Origin: Clostridia bacterium
GTDB lineage: Bacteria > Bacillota > Clostridia > Lachnospirales > Lachnospiraceae
NCBI GenBank assembly: GCA_910575725.1
Contig: CAJTFE010000005.1
Location: 62,001 to 126,000 of the forward strand
Length of the DNA: 64,000 nt
Direction: 5' to 3'
Shown: positions 16,800 through 25,117 of the stretch, one piece after another
How the letters are laid out: each line of letters opens with the position of its first letter
How positions within the stretch are numbered: position 1 is the first letter of the stretch
The notes under the pieces: generated by a model
Told to the model about the DNA's origin: nothing
The model's input: the letters and a program-made list of their open reading frames with translations, nothing else
The model's database searches: none
Made by a program: the position numbers and the translations under genes

Positions 16800-17834
16800 T
16801 TATTCTGCTGCGTTCTCAGCTGTAATAATGTAAGGAGCGATGAAGATCTGCTTGTCAGTAACGGTTCCGTCAGTCATAAAGGAAATCATCTCGCGAACGA
16901 TGGTTGCACCGATTTCCTTCGGATTCTGGGAAACTTCAGATACCCAGTACTTTCCGTTCTCAGCATCCAGGATAGCTTCCTTTGCTTCGGGGTTTCCGTC
17001 AAATCCGATGATTACGCAGTCAGAGCCTGCTGCCTTGATGGAAGCAAGAGCGCCGGTTGCTGCCGGGTCGCCTACACAGAATACAGCCTTAACTTCCGGA
17101 TTGGTGGTAAGGATGTTCTCCATGATCTTCTGAGCCTCGTTTGCATCTCCCTTGTAGTCATAGCCGCTCAGCAGATTTCTCTGATCGCCTACGGTATCAA
17201 CAGCACCCTTCTCTCTGTCAAGGCAGGAAGAAGCGGTCGGATATCCGATGATTGCTACGGTATCGCCTTCCTCAGACAGACGAAGAAGCTCCTGGCCGCC
17301 AAGCACACCGCCCTGGTAGTTGTCTGTTCCAACGAAGCAGTTGATAGCTTCAGACTCGGATGTACAGTCAAATGTGAACATTGCTACGCCGTCTTTGTCA
17401 GCGTTCTCGATGGCCGGCTTAACGCCTGCTGCATCGTTACATGCAAGAGCGATTGCGTTGCATCCGTCAGCGGTAAGGGTCTCAACCTTCTGGGTTGCGA
17501 TTACCGGGTCAAGGCTTGCATCCAGTACGGAGAACTGGCTGTCAGAAAGGCCCTGTGCCTTACACTCTGTCTCAATACCCTCGCCGATAAGCTGGTAGAA
17601 GGTATGCTCAAAGGATCCAACTACAAAACCAAATTTCATTGCAGATAAATCTGCTCCGCCTTCTGTGGGCGCTTCTGCCTCGGGAGCTTCTGCTTCCGGT
17701 GCCTCTGCCTCTGTCTCTGTGGGTGCCTCTGTCTCTGCAGGTGCTTCTGCCGGCGTCTCTGCCTTAGAGCCGCATGCAGCAAGTGCTGCTGTCATTGCCA
17801 GTGTCAGCATTACAGCTACTAACTTCTGTTTCAT
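16800..17834 (-). CDS. Sugar ABC transporter substrate-binding lipoprotein (RbsB/AlsB family)
   Basis: This 344-residue lipoprotein has a signal peptide ending in LAAC, so Cys21 is the lipidation site, and a Glu/Ala/Pro-rich tether (about 26-60). A type I periplasmic-binding fold follows, with FVVGSFEHTFYQ near 72, the hinge region and VIIGFDGNPEAKEAI near 280. It captures the sugar outside the cell and delivers it to the permease at 14098. It is the first gene of the 13-gene operon, directly after a consensus promoter with a palindromic operator. AAGGAGG lies upstream of the ATG. The sugar cannot be read from sequence, with allose, ribose or a related sugar being the nearest family guess. 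Confidence 0.93.
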   Translation of the reverse strand: MKQKLVAVMLTLAMTAALAACGSKAETPAEAPAETEAPTETEAEAPEAEAPEAEAPTEGGADLSAMKFGFVVGSFEHTFYQLIGEGIETECKAQGLSDSQFSVLDASLDPVIATQKVETLTADGCNAIALACNDAAGVKPAIENADKDGVAMFTFDCTSESEAINCFVGTDNYQGGVLGGQELLRLSEEGDTVAIIGYPTASSCLDREKGAVDTVGDQRNLLSGYDYKGDANEAQKIMENILTTNPEVKAVFCVGDPAATGALASIKAAGSDCVIIGFDGNPEAKEAILDAENGKYWVSEVSQNPKEIGATIVREMISFMTDGTVTDKQIFIAPYIITAENAAE

Positions 17835-17883
17835 AACTAATATCCTCCTTTAAATTTTTCGGCATTATATGCTCGACAGGGTT

Positions 17884-17912
17884 ATTTTAACACTGTTAAA
17901 TATATATGTCAA
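17884..17912 (-). promoter_or_regulatory. Sugar operon promoter with overlapping palindromic operator
   Basis: On the minus strand TTGACA (17907-17912), a 17-base spacer and TAAAAT (17884-17889) form the promoter. A perfect 7-1-7 palindrome TTTAACACTGTTAAA (17886-17900) covers the spacer and most of the -10. It is the natural binding site for the divergently encoded ROK repressor. Confidence 0.88.
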
Positions 17913-18154
17913 TACATTTTTGCCTGTACACCACAAAATTTACATCCCTCCTTCCGTCATTTTTACCTATGTTCTATATTTTTCGACAGTTTTTTTGTGA
18001 TTTAAGCCTGTCTTCCCTTCTTTTTTGTTAATTCCTTTTTATGGGAATGCTTTTTGCTTTTAAACAATTTATCGATATTAAGCTGCAGATTTTGAGACAG
18101 GCTCTGCCTATTCAGGGATAAGCAGTTATAAACGTCTGGTTCATTCATATATAT

Positions 18155-18183
18155 TTGACAACCGTTCATTTCTTTCTTATAAT
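18155..18183 (+). promoter_or_regulatory. Sigma-A promoter of the ROK regulator gene
   Basis: TTGACA (18155-18160), a 17-base spacer and TATAAT (18178-18183) match the consensus exactly, 31 bases before the GTG start. Confidence 0.93.
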
Positions 18184-18213
18184 TGATTCAATAAGTCTTA
18201 TGGAGAATTCATT

Positions 18214-19464
18214 GTGAAAAAAGGAAAAAATTTAGCAGATCTATTGGATTCCAACCGTTCGGAAGTGTTGTATTATCTGATGGATCATTCCGGCTGTTCC
18301 AGAACGGATCTGGGAGCGGCCACCGGATTGACTCTGGCATCCATTACCAAGATTATCCACTCGCTTCTGGATGCCGGCATTATCTACGAAACAGATTTTA
18401 TAGAAGGGAAAAAGGGGCGGCGTTCCATCGGCCTTTCTTTTTGTTACGACAAGTTTAAGGTTCTGGCTGTCAACCTTTTCTGGAACCGCCTGGAGATGCA
18501 GGCTTGTGATTTTCACGGCAATTTTTACGGGGAGCTGGTATCGATTCCCTTCCTCTACATTTCCAACCGGAACATTGAAGAAGTGGTGGAGACGGCTGGA
18601 AGATATATCCAGGATTTCTGCCGGATATACCCGGATATTGTGTCCATCGGCGTGTCTGTGCCCGGCCCTTACTTCCGCAATACCGGATGCATTATGGTGC
18701 CGCCCTTTGAGAAGGATCCGGCAAAGCGTTCCTACTATCCCCTTAAGGAAAAGCTGTCCCAGTTTACGCATCTGCCTATCTTTTTGGAGCATGACGCAGA
18801 TACCGGCGCTCTGGCCTATTGGTGGTTCCGTACAGACAGAAGCCCGGATCTTGTGATTATGAATTTTCTTACGGATACGGGTGTCGGCGTAGGGCTTACG
18901 GACGGGCGCAATATCTATGCGGGAAGCAGCAGCTGTTCTTCTGAGTCGGGCCACATTACCGTGGACTATCACGGACGGCCCTGCCCCTACTGCGGCAGCA
19001 ACGGCTGTCTCAATGCTTACTGCAGCGGCCGGGCTCTGGAAGAGATTGCGGCGGAACAGCTTTCCCTTCATTCGGAAAGTATATTAAACAATATTCCTAC
19101 CATTACCTACCAGGCTATTATTCAGGCCTCCAAGGAAGGTGATTCCTTTGCCACGGAGCTGCTTACAGAATGCGGACGGACTCTGGGCCATGGGATCCTT
19201 TCGCTGCTGCATGTCTTCCATCCGGATCTGATTCTTATCAGCGGAGCCATCAGCAAGGCCGGCACTACGCTCCTTCATAGTATGCAGAAAAGCCTGAGGG
19301 AAAGGCAGTCCAGTTACACGACGATTCCGGAGATCCGCCTGCTTTCAGAAGAGCGGAACCTGTCCCTGCTGGGAGCGGCTGCCTTTGCCATGGAGCAGAT
19401 GCTGCAGTTTCCTACCCGGTATTTTTCCCTTCCTGTGAATAATCAGACGCTGCCTGCTTCATAA
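18214..19464 (+). CDS. ROK family transcriptional regulator (NagC/XylR type)
   Basis: This 416-residue regulator has an N-terminal winged helix-turn-helix (about 12-65, with SRTDLGAATGLTLASITKII) fused to a ROK sugar-binding domain. The ROK zinc motif is intact as CPYCGSNGC, and the ATP-site motifs are weakened as expected for a regulator. It is the only plus-strand gene in the left arm and is divergent from the sugar operon, so it probably represses the operon and releases DNA when sugar binds. The GTG start has GGAG eight bases upstream. A bidirectional terminator follows. Confidence 0.9.
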   Translation: MKKGKNLADLLDSNRSEVLYYLMDHSGCSRTDLGAATGLTLASITKIIHSLLDAGIIYETDFIEGKKGRRSIGLSFCYDKFKVLAVNLFWNRLEMQACDFHGNFYGELVSIPFLYISNRNIEEVVETAGRYIQDFCRIYPDIVSIGVSVPGPYFRNTGCIMVPPFEKDPAKRSYYPLKEKLSQFTHLPIFLEHDADTGALAYWWFRTDRSPDLVIMNFLTDTGVGVGLTDGRNIYAGSSSCSSESGHITVDYHGRPCPYCGSNGCLNAYCSGRALEEIAAEQLSLHSESILNNIPTITYQAIIQASKEGDSFATELLTECGRTLGHGILSLLHVFHPDLILISGAISKAGTTLLHSMQKSLRERQSSYTTIPEIRLLSEERNLSLLGAAAFAMEQMLQFPTRYFSLPVNNQTLPAS

Positions 19465-19469
19465 AATTT

Positions 19470-19520
19470 AAAGGGGCTGATGCAAAATAAGACAGCAAGC
19501 TTTTCTGCATCAGCCCCTTT
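19470..19520. terminator. Bidirectional terminator between convergent genes
   Basis: AAAGGGGCTGATGCA pairs perfectly with its complement at 19506-19520, with A- and T-rich flanks on both sides. It sits between the ROK regulator and the formyltransferase gene and belongs to the GGCTG-TGCAAAA hairpin family. Confidence 0.88.
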
Positions 19521-19530
19521 CTAACTCCGA

Positions 19531-20709
19531 TTAATGATGAAACAGCCGTATTCCCGTAAAGGCCATCACCATTCCATACTTGTCGCAGGTCTCGATCACC
19601 AGGTCGTCGCGTACCGATCCGCCGGGCTGGGCGATGTATTTTACGCCGCTTTTCTTTGCCCGTTCAATGTTGTCGCTGAAGGGGAAGAAGGCGTCGGATC
19701 CTACGGTTACATCCGCCATCTGATCCAGCCAGGCCCGCTTTTCCTCCTCTGTGAACACCTCCGGCTTTACCTTGAAGATTCTCTGCCATGCTCCTTCTGC
19801 CAGAACATCCATGTACTCGTTCCCGATATACACATCAATGGCATTGTCCCGATCCGCGCGGCCGATGCCGTCTACAAACTGCAGATCCAGTACCTTGGGA
19901 CTCTGGCGCAGAAACCAGTTGTCTGCCTTCTGGCCGGCCAGTCTGGTACAGTGGACACGGGACTGCTGTCCCGCGCCGATTCCGATGGCCTGTCCGTCCT
20001 TTACAAAGCACACGGAATTGGACTGGGTGTACTTTAAGGTGATAAGAGAGATTTTCAAATCCATCTTCGCCGCCTCTGTCAGCTCCTGGTTCTTTGTGAC
20101 AACCTTGGAAAGAAGCTCATCGTTGATGGGAAGCTCCTGGCGTCCCTGCTCAAAGGTAATGCCGTAGACTTCCTTATGCTCCAGAGGCGCCGGACGGTAT
20201 TCGGGATCCATCTGAATCACATTGTAATTTCCATTTTTCTTAGCCCTTAAAATCTCCAGGGCTTCCTCCGTATATCCCGGAGCAATCACTCCGTCGGATA
20301 CCTCTCTCTTGATGATGGAAGCCGTATCCTTATCACAGACATCAGACAGTGCAATAAAATCTCCGAAGGAGGACATTCTGTCTGCTCCTCTTGCCCTGGC
20401 ATAGGCGCAGGCCAGAGGAGAAAGCTCTCCCATATCCTCCACCCAGTAAATCTTTTTCAGCGTATCGTTAAGAGGAAGTCCCACTGCCGCTCCTGCCGGA
20501 GATACATGCTTAAAGGAGGCTGCCGCCGGAAGTCCCGTGGCCTCTTTTAACTCCTTTACCAGCTGCCATCCGTTAAAAGCATCCAGAAAATTGATGTAGC
20601 CCGGTTTTCCGCAAAGGACGGTAATCGGGAGATCTTCTCCCTTTGCTACGTATATCCTGGAAGGCTTCTGATTTGGGTTGCATCCGTATTTTAACTCTAA
20701 TTCTTTCAT
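19531..20709 (-). CDS. AICAR formyltransferase, stand-alone (PurH C-terminal type)
   Basis: This 392-residue protein transfers a formyl group from 10-formyltetrahydrofolate to AICAR, the penultimate step of IMP synthesis. The catalytic Lys67-His68 pair is visible in FKHVSPAGAA, and late segments DAFFPFSDNIERA and IAQPGGSVRD are typical of the family. It lacks the N-terminal IMP cyclohydrolase domain of usual PurH, and the cyclohydrolase activity is supplied by the PurO-type gene upstream. The start is MKELELKYG, seven to eight bases after AAGGAG. The preceding ATG is too close to that site. Confidence 0.92.
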   Translation of the reverse strand: MKELELKYGCNPNQKPSRIYVAKGEDLPITVLCGKPGYINFLDAFNGWQLVKELKEATGLPAAASFKHVSPAGAAVGLPLNDTLKKIYWVEDMGELSPLACAYARARGADRMSSFGDFIALSDVCDKDTASIIKREVSDGVIAPGYTEEALEILRAKKNGNYNVIQMDPEYRPAPLEHKEVYGITFEQGRQELPINDELLSKVVTKNQELTEAAKMDLKISLITLKYTQSNSVCFVKDGQAIGIGAGQQSRVHCTRLAGQKADNWFLRQSPKVLDLQFVDGIGRADRDNAIDVYIGNEYMDVLAEGAWQRIFKVKPEVFTEEEKRAWLDQMADVTVGSDAFFPFSDNIERAKKSGVKYIAQPGGSVRDDLVIETCDKYGMVMAFTGIRLFHH

Positions 20710-20716
20710 TCTCATT

Positions 20717-20748
20717 CTCCTTATTCCATGCCGTAATATTCCTCACAG
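20717..20748 (-). repeat. Short SD-linked repeat (copy 7)
   Basis: On the minus strand TATTACGGCATGGAATA is followed by AGGAG, at the ribosome site of the AICAR formyltransferase gene. One base is missing relative to the consensus. Confidence 0.65.
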
Positions 20749-20825
20749 TCCCTACCGGAAATATATACAAGAATTTCCCATACAGACTGCTGGCTCTGTC
20801 CGTGCGCATTTCTTTAGGTCAATTG

Positions 20826-21539
20826 TTATTCATTCTTATTTACAATCCGTGTCTCATACTTTCCGGTCTCAATATCAATATACCGCACAAAGAGAGATAC
20901 CTTATTGTCCTCATTGAGATTCAGCCACAGCATATTGGTGAACTTCTCTATATCATCGGGAATCGCTATAAGCTTTGGCTCTCCCTCAAAGCTTGGCAGA
21001 GGGCTGCCGTCCCACTGATACGTATGGATGAAATGCCCCTCCCCTGCCGGGCAGTTCTCATAAGAAAATGTATAACGGCTGCAGGAAGAAGGATCTCCGT
21101 TATTACTCTTTAAAATCGACATGGAGTAATTAAACTGTCCGTCCTCGATTTCCATAATTCCGGAAATCCGCGGCGTATAGTTGGGCCCGTCCGGTTCAAA
21201 TTCCCGGGTGCGCAGAGCCTGCTCAAAGGTCATCCCCTTTTCCATGCATTCATAGATCGTATCCGTCTGATCCCCGTTGGTTACAATCGTCCTATTGCCC
21301 AGAACACGAACCGGCGCATAGATAATCAGGCTGGGATCCGTAAGCTTGGAAGGATCAAACGCCTGAGTCCGGATTCCCTCGCCCTCCTCTGCAAATATCC
21401 GGTTTCTGCTGTTCTCGCTTCTTCCCATAATAAAATAAGCGGCTGCTGCCTTTCTGCCGTTCTCAGATCTGCCAATCACGATGCCGCGTCCCGGATAGGA
21501 ATTCTCCCGGAGCGTCTGTGCCAGTGAAATCATTTCCAT
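20826..21539 (-). CDS. IMP cyclohydrolase, PurO-like
   Basis: This 237-residue enzyme closes FAICAR to IMP. It resembles the archaeal-type PurO cyclohydrolase found also in some clostridia, with YPGRGIVIGRSENG near the N-terminus, YFIMGRSENSRNR near 36-48 and DGPNYTPRISG near 140. The start is the ATG of MEMISLAQT, seven bases after AAAGGAG. The open frame upstream is the ZTP riboswitch and its terminator, not protein. It is co-transcribed with the stand-alone formyltransferase, giving a split replacement of bifunctional PurH. Confidence 0.9.
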   Translation of the reverse strand: MEMISLAQTLRENSYPGRGIVIGRSENGRKAAAAYFIMGRSENSRNRIFAEEGEGIRTQAFDPSKLTDPSLIIYAPVRVLGNRTIVTNGDQTDTIYECMEKGMTFEQALRTREFEPDGPNYTPRISGIMEIEDGQFNYSMSILKSNNGDPSSCSRYTFSYENCPAGEGHFIHTYQWDGSPLPSFEGEPKLIAIPDDIEKFTNMLWLNLNEDNKVSLFVRYIDIETGKYETRIVNKNE

Positions 21540-21582
21540 GTCTGTTCTCCTTTCCCAAAATAACAGCTTCTGCAAATTCAAA

Positions 21583-21628
21583 GAAAAAAAGCCGCAGTCC
21601 AAGCGTTCATTGCCCAGACGGTCGGCTT
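21583..21628 (-). terminator. Riboswitch-controlled terminator
   Basis: On the minus strand AAGCCG (from 21628) can pair with CGGCTT just before TTTTTT (21584-21590). The left half overlaps the P3/pseudoknot region of the ZTP aptamer, so ligand binding would favour readthrough. Confidence 0.8.
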
Positions 21629-21680
21629 CCAAGTTCTTATACTCCCCGTGGTTTCTTCCACTTCCGTCAGTCGTATAAGT
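21605..21680 (-). ncRNA. ZTP/ZMP riboswitch (pfl motif)
   Basis: On the minus strand P1 is formed by TTATAC (21673-21678) and GTATAA, and P2 by GTGG and CCAC around an A-rich loop. The conserved GGGGAGT follows, then CCGTCTGGGCA (21611-21621). GACGG in the first half can pair with CCGTC in the second, giving the class-defining pseudoknot. This RNA senses ZMP/ZTP (AICAR nucleotides), which accumulate when 10-formyl-folate is short, and turns on downstream purine genes. Confidence 0.92.
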
Positions 21681-21686
21681 AATTAA

Positions 21687-21715
21687 AACATAGCATTTCT
21701 TCCCATGCCTGTCAA
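21687..21715 (-). promoter_or_regulatory. Promoter of the purO-AICAR formyltransferase operon
   Basis: On the minus strand TTGACA (21710-21715), a 17-base spacer and TATGTT (21687-21692) lie just upstream of the ZTP aptamer. Confidence 0.85.
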
Positions 21716-21727
21716 TCTTTTTTTAAA

Positions 21728-22441
21728 CTATTTTCTATGGTTTTCTATGGTCTCTACAATCTGCCCCCGGACAAGCTCCGCGATTTCCTTGGATCGCATT
21801 CCCTGGTATTCCTCATAAGGAATGGGCTTTAAGAAATGAACCTCTACCGTCACAGGATGGATACTGTTGGTATCAAAGGCCTGGTAAGCATTCAGCATAG
21901 CCACCGGCACAATGGGGCACTTGGCATTCATGGCGCTTTTAAAGCTTCCTCCCTTGAAATCCCCCACCTCATTTCCATTTTTTGAGCGTGTTCCCTCCGG
22001 GAAAATAAGATAATTCTTTCCGCCCTTTACCTCCTCCGTCACCTCCTGGATGATGTTCAGAGACTGGCGCACATTATCCCGATCCATCATTTTTGCCTTC
22101 AATATGGCAAAAACCTGCTTTAAAAAAGGAATATCCTTTACCTCGATTTTAGCCACCACGGAAAATGGCACGTCACATGCCTCAATAATTGACAGCACGT
22201 CAAAAAGTCCCTGGTGATTAGGGAAGAACACAAAGCCCTTCTCGGAAGGAATATGCTCCTTCCCATACACATCAATCTTCACTCTCCCGCCTTTGTTGGC
22301 ATGAAGGGTGATCTTTTTCAAAAGCGCATACTTCTTTTCTTCCGGAATCTCATCCGTATGCCTGGCATAGGAGCAGAGCTGATACCACCACCAGGGCACA
22401 AAGGGAAAATTATAAAGAACCATCAAAAGAATCCGTTTCAT
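21728..22441 (-). CDS. 1-acyl-sn-glycerol-3-phosphate acyltransferase family protein (PlsC)
   Basis: This 237-residue membrane-associated acyltransferase has the catalytic NHQGLFD (His76, Asp81) and the phosphate-binding FPEGTRS (147-153). One hydrophobic stretch near the N-terminus (about 4-22) can anchor it. It is the last gene of the envelope operon. Its ATG overlaps the stop of the membrane-protein gene as ATGA, with GGGAGG seven bases upstream. The longer frame runs through the preceding gene. It may be the general PlsC for phosphatidic acid, or acylate the glycolipid made by this locus. The context leaves both open. Confidence 0.9.
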   Translation of the reverse strand: MKRILLMVLYNFPFVPWWWYQLCSYARHTDEIPEEKKYALLKKITLHANKGGRVKIDVYGKEHIPSEKGFVFFPNHQGLFDVLSIIEACDVPFSVVAKIEVKDIPFLKQVFAILKAKMMDRDNVRQSLNIIQEVTEEVKGGKNYLIFPEGTRSKNGNEVGDFKGGSFKSAMNAKCPIVPVAMLNAYQAFDTNSIHPVTVEVHFLKPIPYEEYQGMRSKEIAELVRGQIVETIENHRK

Positions 22442-23994
22442 CTGGCAGCCTCCCTTTCCTTTCGCTTCCTGTACCATAAAATTCCCACAAAGAATAAAAA
22501 TATCCATCCGCACAAATAGGGAGAATAGTAATACATAAACAGGCATCCGGGAGCCGTCAGAAATATAAGGGGAACCTTAATGGCCGCCATCATAACGCTT
22601 CCCGCATAGACCCATCTCTTTTTCAGTAAAAACCAGAGGGAGCCCAGAATCAGAACAAAAGAGGGAAAAAAGCCGGAGTATACTATTTTGGTGGCTTTTC
22701 CCGAAACCAGATACTGATCCGAATTCCGATAGCGCAGCTCAAGTAAAGCATAAGTCCCATTTCTCACGGTCTCGCTGATTACAGGAGCGGGAGGATCCGT
22801 ATTCGGAAGATCCCCAAGAATTCCTGTGGATTTTAGATATGTATTCAGGCGCTCCCTCAAAAATGTCTTCGGGTGGCGCAGAATCAGCTCATAGTACGCC
22901 ATTTTCATATTATGGAAATCTTCCTGTGTATAGCTGTCCGTTACCAGTCCCTCTCCGCCGTATTTCCAGAAGATATCAAGCCCGTTATCTCCTTCGGAAG
23001 CTCCCTGGAAGATGAACGCACAGTTAATCACCTTATCAACGGCAGCAATCAGATCCTTTTCCTCCGCATAGGCCGCATCTACCACAAGAACTGTCAGCGG
23101 CCGTATGATTGCCGTAATCTCATAGCCATCGCCGCGGCCTCCGGTGCCGTTCCATCCGTCCCCAATCTTCTGAATTCCCACCAGTACAACAGAAAAGCTC
23201 AAATAAACTGCGATTGCCCGCAGGATTGCCTTTCCAGATACCCTTTTCCACAAAAATACAGCCAGAAGCACCGGAAACAGCAGCAGATAATAAATAGATT
23301 CACTCCGCCAGGCCGTAACAATCCCCGCCAGCAGCGCCGTCCACAGGAATTCTCCCTTTCCCGGAAGACGCTTCTCGTACACCCAGAAACAGATCTTCGC
23401 CAGCAGAAGCAGTTCCAGAAACGCATAGATGCTCATGCGCATGGGATACAGGTTGGAGTCGATAACCGGGAAAAAGAAAAAGGGCACATACAGCAGATAC
23501 GCATATTTCTTTTCACCTGTATAAGTCCACAGCTTATAAACCAGATATCCCGCTACTGCGGAATTGATGGCGCACATAAACAAAACCACAGATGCCGGGT
23601 GGGGAATCATCATCAGACAGAGAATATAGTAAACCGAAGTCAGATATCCCTGCCAGAAATGAAGATGCAGATCCTTCGCTGTCCGCAAAATACTAAATTC
23701 ATCCACCCTCCAGATTCCAGGCCAGGTCAGAAGCAGAAAAACCAGCATTACCAGAAAATAAATCCCGGCAAGCTTCAGAATCTTACGGACTGCCTGATTA
23801 CCCGAGCAGTATTCCCGGACTGCATACCCTGCCGCCTGGTAAAATACAAAAAGGAATAGAAGAAACAAAACCTTCCAGATTCCATACGTGACAGAGCTTT
23901 CACAGGTAATCACCAGTTTATCTGTCAGAAGGCTGATAAGCCAGTGGACAAGAGCTATCGTTACCCACAATTTTTGGATTGGCAGTTTCTTCAT
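22438..23994 (-). CDS. Polytopic membrane protein, GT-C/DUF6020-like
   Basis: This 518-residue protein has about eleven hydrophobic segments. A loop after the third or fourth helix carries TWPGIWRVDEFSILRTAK, with acidic residues like the catalytic loop of GT-C glycosyltransferases. A large extracytoplasmic part (about 280-410) is less hydrophobic. I believe it belongs to the DUF6020-like membrane proteins but cannot verify this. It could transfer a lipid-linked sugar outside the membrane. The ATG overlaps the stop of the nucleotidyltransferase gene as ATGA, and its own stop overlaps plsC. Confidence 0.7.
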   Translation of the reverse strand: MKKLPIQKLWVTIALVHWLISLLTDKLVITCESSVTYGIWKVLFLLFLFVFYQAAGYAVREYCSGNQAVRKILKLAGIYFLVMLVFLLLTWPGIWRVDEFSILRTAKDLHLHFWQGYLTSVYYILCLMMIPHPASVVLFMCAINSAVAGYLVYKLWTYTGEKKYAYLLYVPFFFFPVIDSNLYPMRMSIYAFLELLLLAKICFWVYEKRLPGKGEFLWTALLAGIVTAWRSESIYYLLLFPVLLAVFLWKRVSGKAILRAIAVYLSFSVVLVGIQKIGDGWNGTGGRGDGYEITAIIRPLTVLVVDAAYAEEKDLIAAVDKVINCAFIFQGASEGDNGLDIFWKYGGEGLVTDSYTQEDFHNMKMAYYELILRHPKTFLRERLNTYLKSTGILGDLPNTDPPAPVISETVRNGTYALLELRYRNSDQYLVSGKATKIVYSGFFPSFVLILGSLWFLLKKRWVYAGSVMMAAIKVPLIFLTAPGCLFMYYYSPYLCGWIFLFFVGILWYRKRKEREAAR

Positions 23995-24716
23995 TTTTTA
24001 TAATTCTCCTTAAAATAATCCAGTTCCTCCGGTGTCCCAAGCACATGGATCCGTTCCTTCTCAATGACAGAGATCCGGACTTCGTTCCCTTTTTGTATCA
24101 AATAATTGTAAAGGGGCGCAATATACTTCTCCCCCTTTTCCATATGATCTTCTTCATGGTAGTATTCTTCGTACAAAGCTTCATAAAGGCCGCAGGTTTT
24201 GAAATAGTACGCACCTATGGTACAGTAATCCGAGATACGCACCTTTTCCCGAACCTCCGCCGCTCTTCCATCCTCTGAAAGACGCACAAAACTCCAATGA
24301 TCGCCTTCCCCGCAGAAGCAGGGTATAAACCCGTCCCCGCAGAACTGCTCCGGGCGCATCTGTCCGGCTTCTACATAGGTGTCAATATTGTAGACGAGAA
24401 GAGGGCTTTCCTTATCCCAATAGGCGGCTCCCAGCATAGCTGTGGTGGCCTGCCCGTCTGTCATCTCATCCAGCTCTATGATCTGAATTCTGCCGATGCC
24501 CATAGCAAGACATTTTTCCCGGATAAAGTCAGCGGCTCTGTCCTCTCTTCTTAAGATAAACAGATACGTATCCTCCGGACGGCGGAAATCCGCAAGGCTT
24601 TCCATAGACCACTCAAATAAGGTCTTTCCATGGGCCGTAATCTGATATTTCGGCATGGGATAGCCTGCTTTTTTGAATCTCGTTCCAAAGCCTGCCATGG
24701 TAATTACGATTGTCAT
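23991..24716 (-). CDS. Nucleotidyltransferase (sugar- or alditol-phosphate NTP transferase)
   Basis: This 241-residue Rossmann-like nucleotidyltransferase has the signature GFGTRF (9-14) and Lys23 in YPMPKYQI, which bind NTP and phosphosugar. YNIDTY near 110 supplies the metal-binding Asp. It activates a phosphorylated small molecule or sugar as an NDP derivative. With the kinase at 25102 and the HAD protein between them it resembles LicA/LicC-type phosphocholine or capsule phosphoramidate modules, by analogy only. The ATG overlaps the HAD stop as ATGA, with repeated GGAGGAGGAG upstream. Confidence 0.83.
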   Translation of the reverse strand: MTIVITMAGFGTRFKKAGYPMPKYQITAHGKTLFEWSMESLADFRRPEDTYLFILRREDRAADFIREKCLAMGIGRIQIIELDEMTDGQATTAMLGAAYWDKESPLLVYNIDTYVEAGQMRPEQFCGDGFIPCFCGEGDHWSFVRLSEDGRAAEVREKVRISDYCTIGAYYFKTCGLYEALYEEYYHEEDHMEKGEKYIAPLYNYLIQKGNEVRISVIEKERIHVLGTPEELDYFKENYKK

Positions 24717-25117
24717 AAGCACTCCTCCTCCGGACGGCTTTTTTTGCAGATGGCATCCAGCTCTTCCTCCGAATATTTCAAAAGCTCATCCGGCCTTATG
24801 CAGCGGTCATCCACATAAAATCCCCGATGGCCGGGCCAGGGCTTCCCGTACAGTATTTCATCGTAAGGAATCTCCCATTTTTCCAGCCATTTCATCAGAA
24901 CCTTAGCCGTATTTGCATTGATAAGTCCCAGATTACCCTTGTAGGTATTCATATTCCGGGAGGTGTACAGCACGATTTTTGCACCGCCAGCCTTATATTC
25001 CTTCATCTTTTCCACAATTTCCTTGTAAGGAACCAGCTCTATGTACTCTTGATCCTTCCTCTTAATGGGGCAGATGGTTCCGTCAATATCCATTACCAGC
25101 GTCATCCCTTCAAACAT
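24713..25117 (-). CDS. HAD superfamily phosphatase-like protein
   Basis: This 134-residue compact HAD domain has motif I DIDGT (10-14, nucleophile Asp10 and acid Asp12), motif II in LYTSRN, a Lys in YGKPWPG and motif IV YVDDR. The lack of a large cap domain is typical of phosphatases acting on big or activated substrates in capsule loci. It overlaps the kinase gene by 16 bp, and AGGAGG lies inside that gene. The overlap with the nucleotidyltransferase suggests that the two act on the same intermediate. Confidence 0.85.
   Translation of the reverse strand: MFEGMTLVMDIDGTICPIKRKDQEYIELVPYKEIVEKMKEYKAGGAKIVLYTSRNMNTYKGNLGLINANTAKVLMKWLEKWEIPYDEILYGKPWPGHRGFYVDDRCIRPDELLKYSEEELDAICKKSRPEEECL

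Larger units (their letters stand above)
17835..18213. other. Divergent promoter region between sugar operon and ROK repressor
   Basis: This 379-bp gap holds no gene. It carries the minus-strand promoter with its palindromic operator (17884-17912) and the plus-strand promoter of the repressor gene (18155-18183). The middle, about 17940-18150, is AT-rich with no further feature that I can support. Confidence 0.8.

Noticed and set aside
21540..21632. N-terminal extension of the IMP cyclohydrolase
   Set aside because: It is the terminator and aptamer of the ZTP riboswitch.
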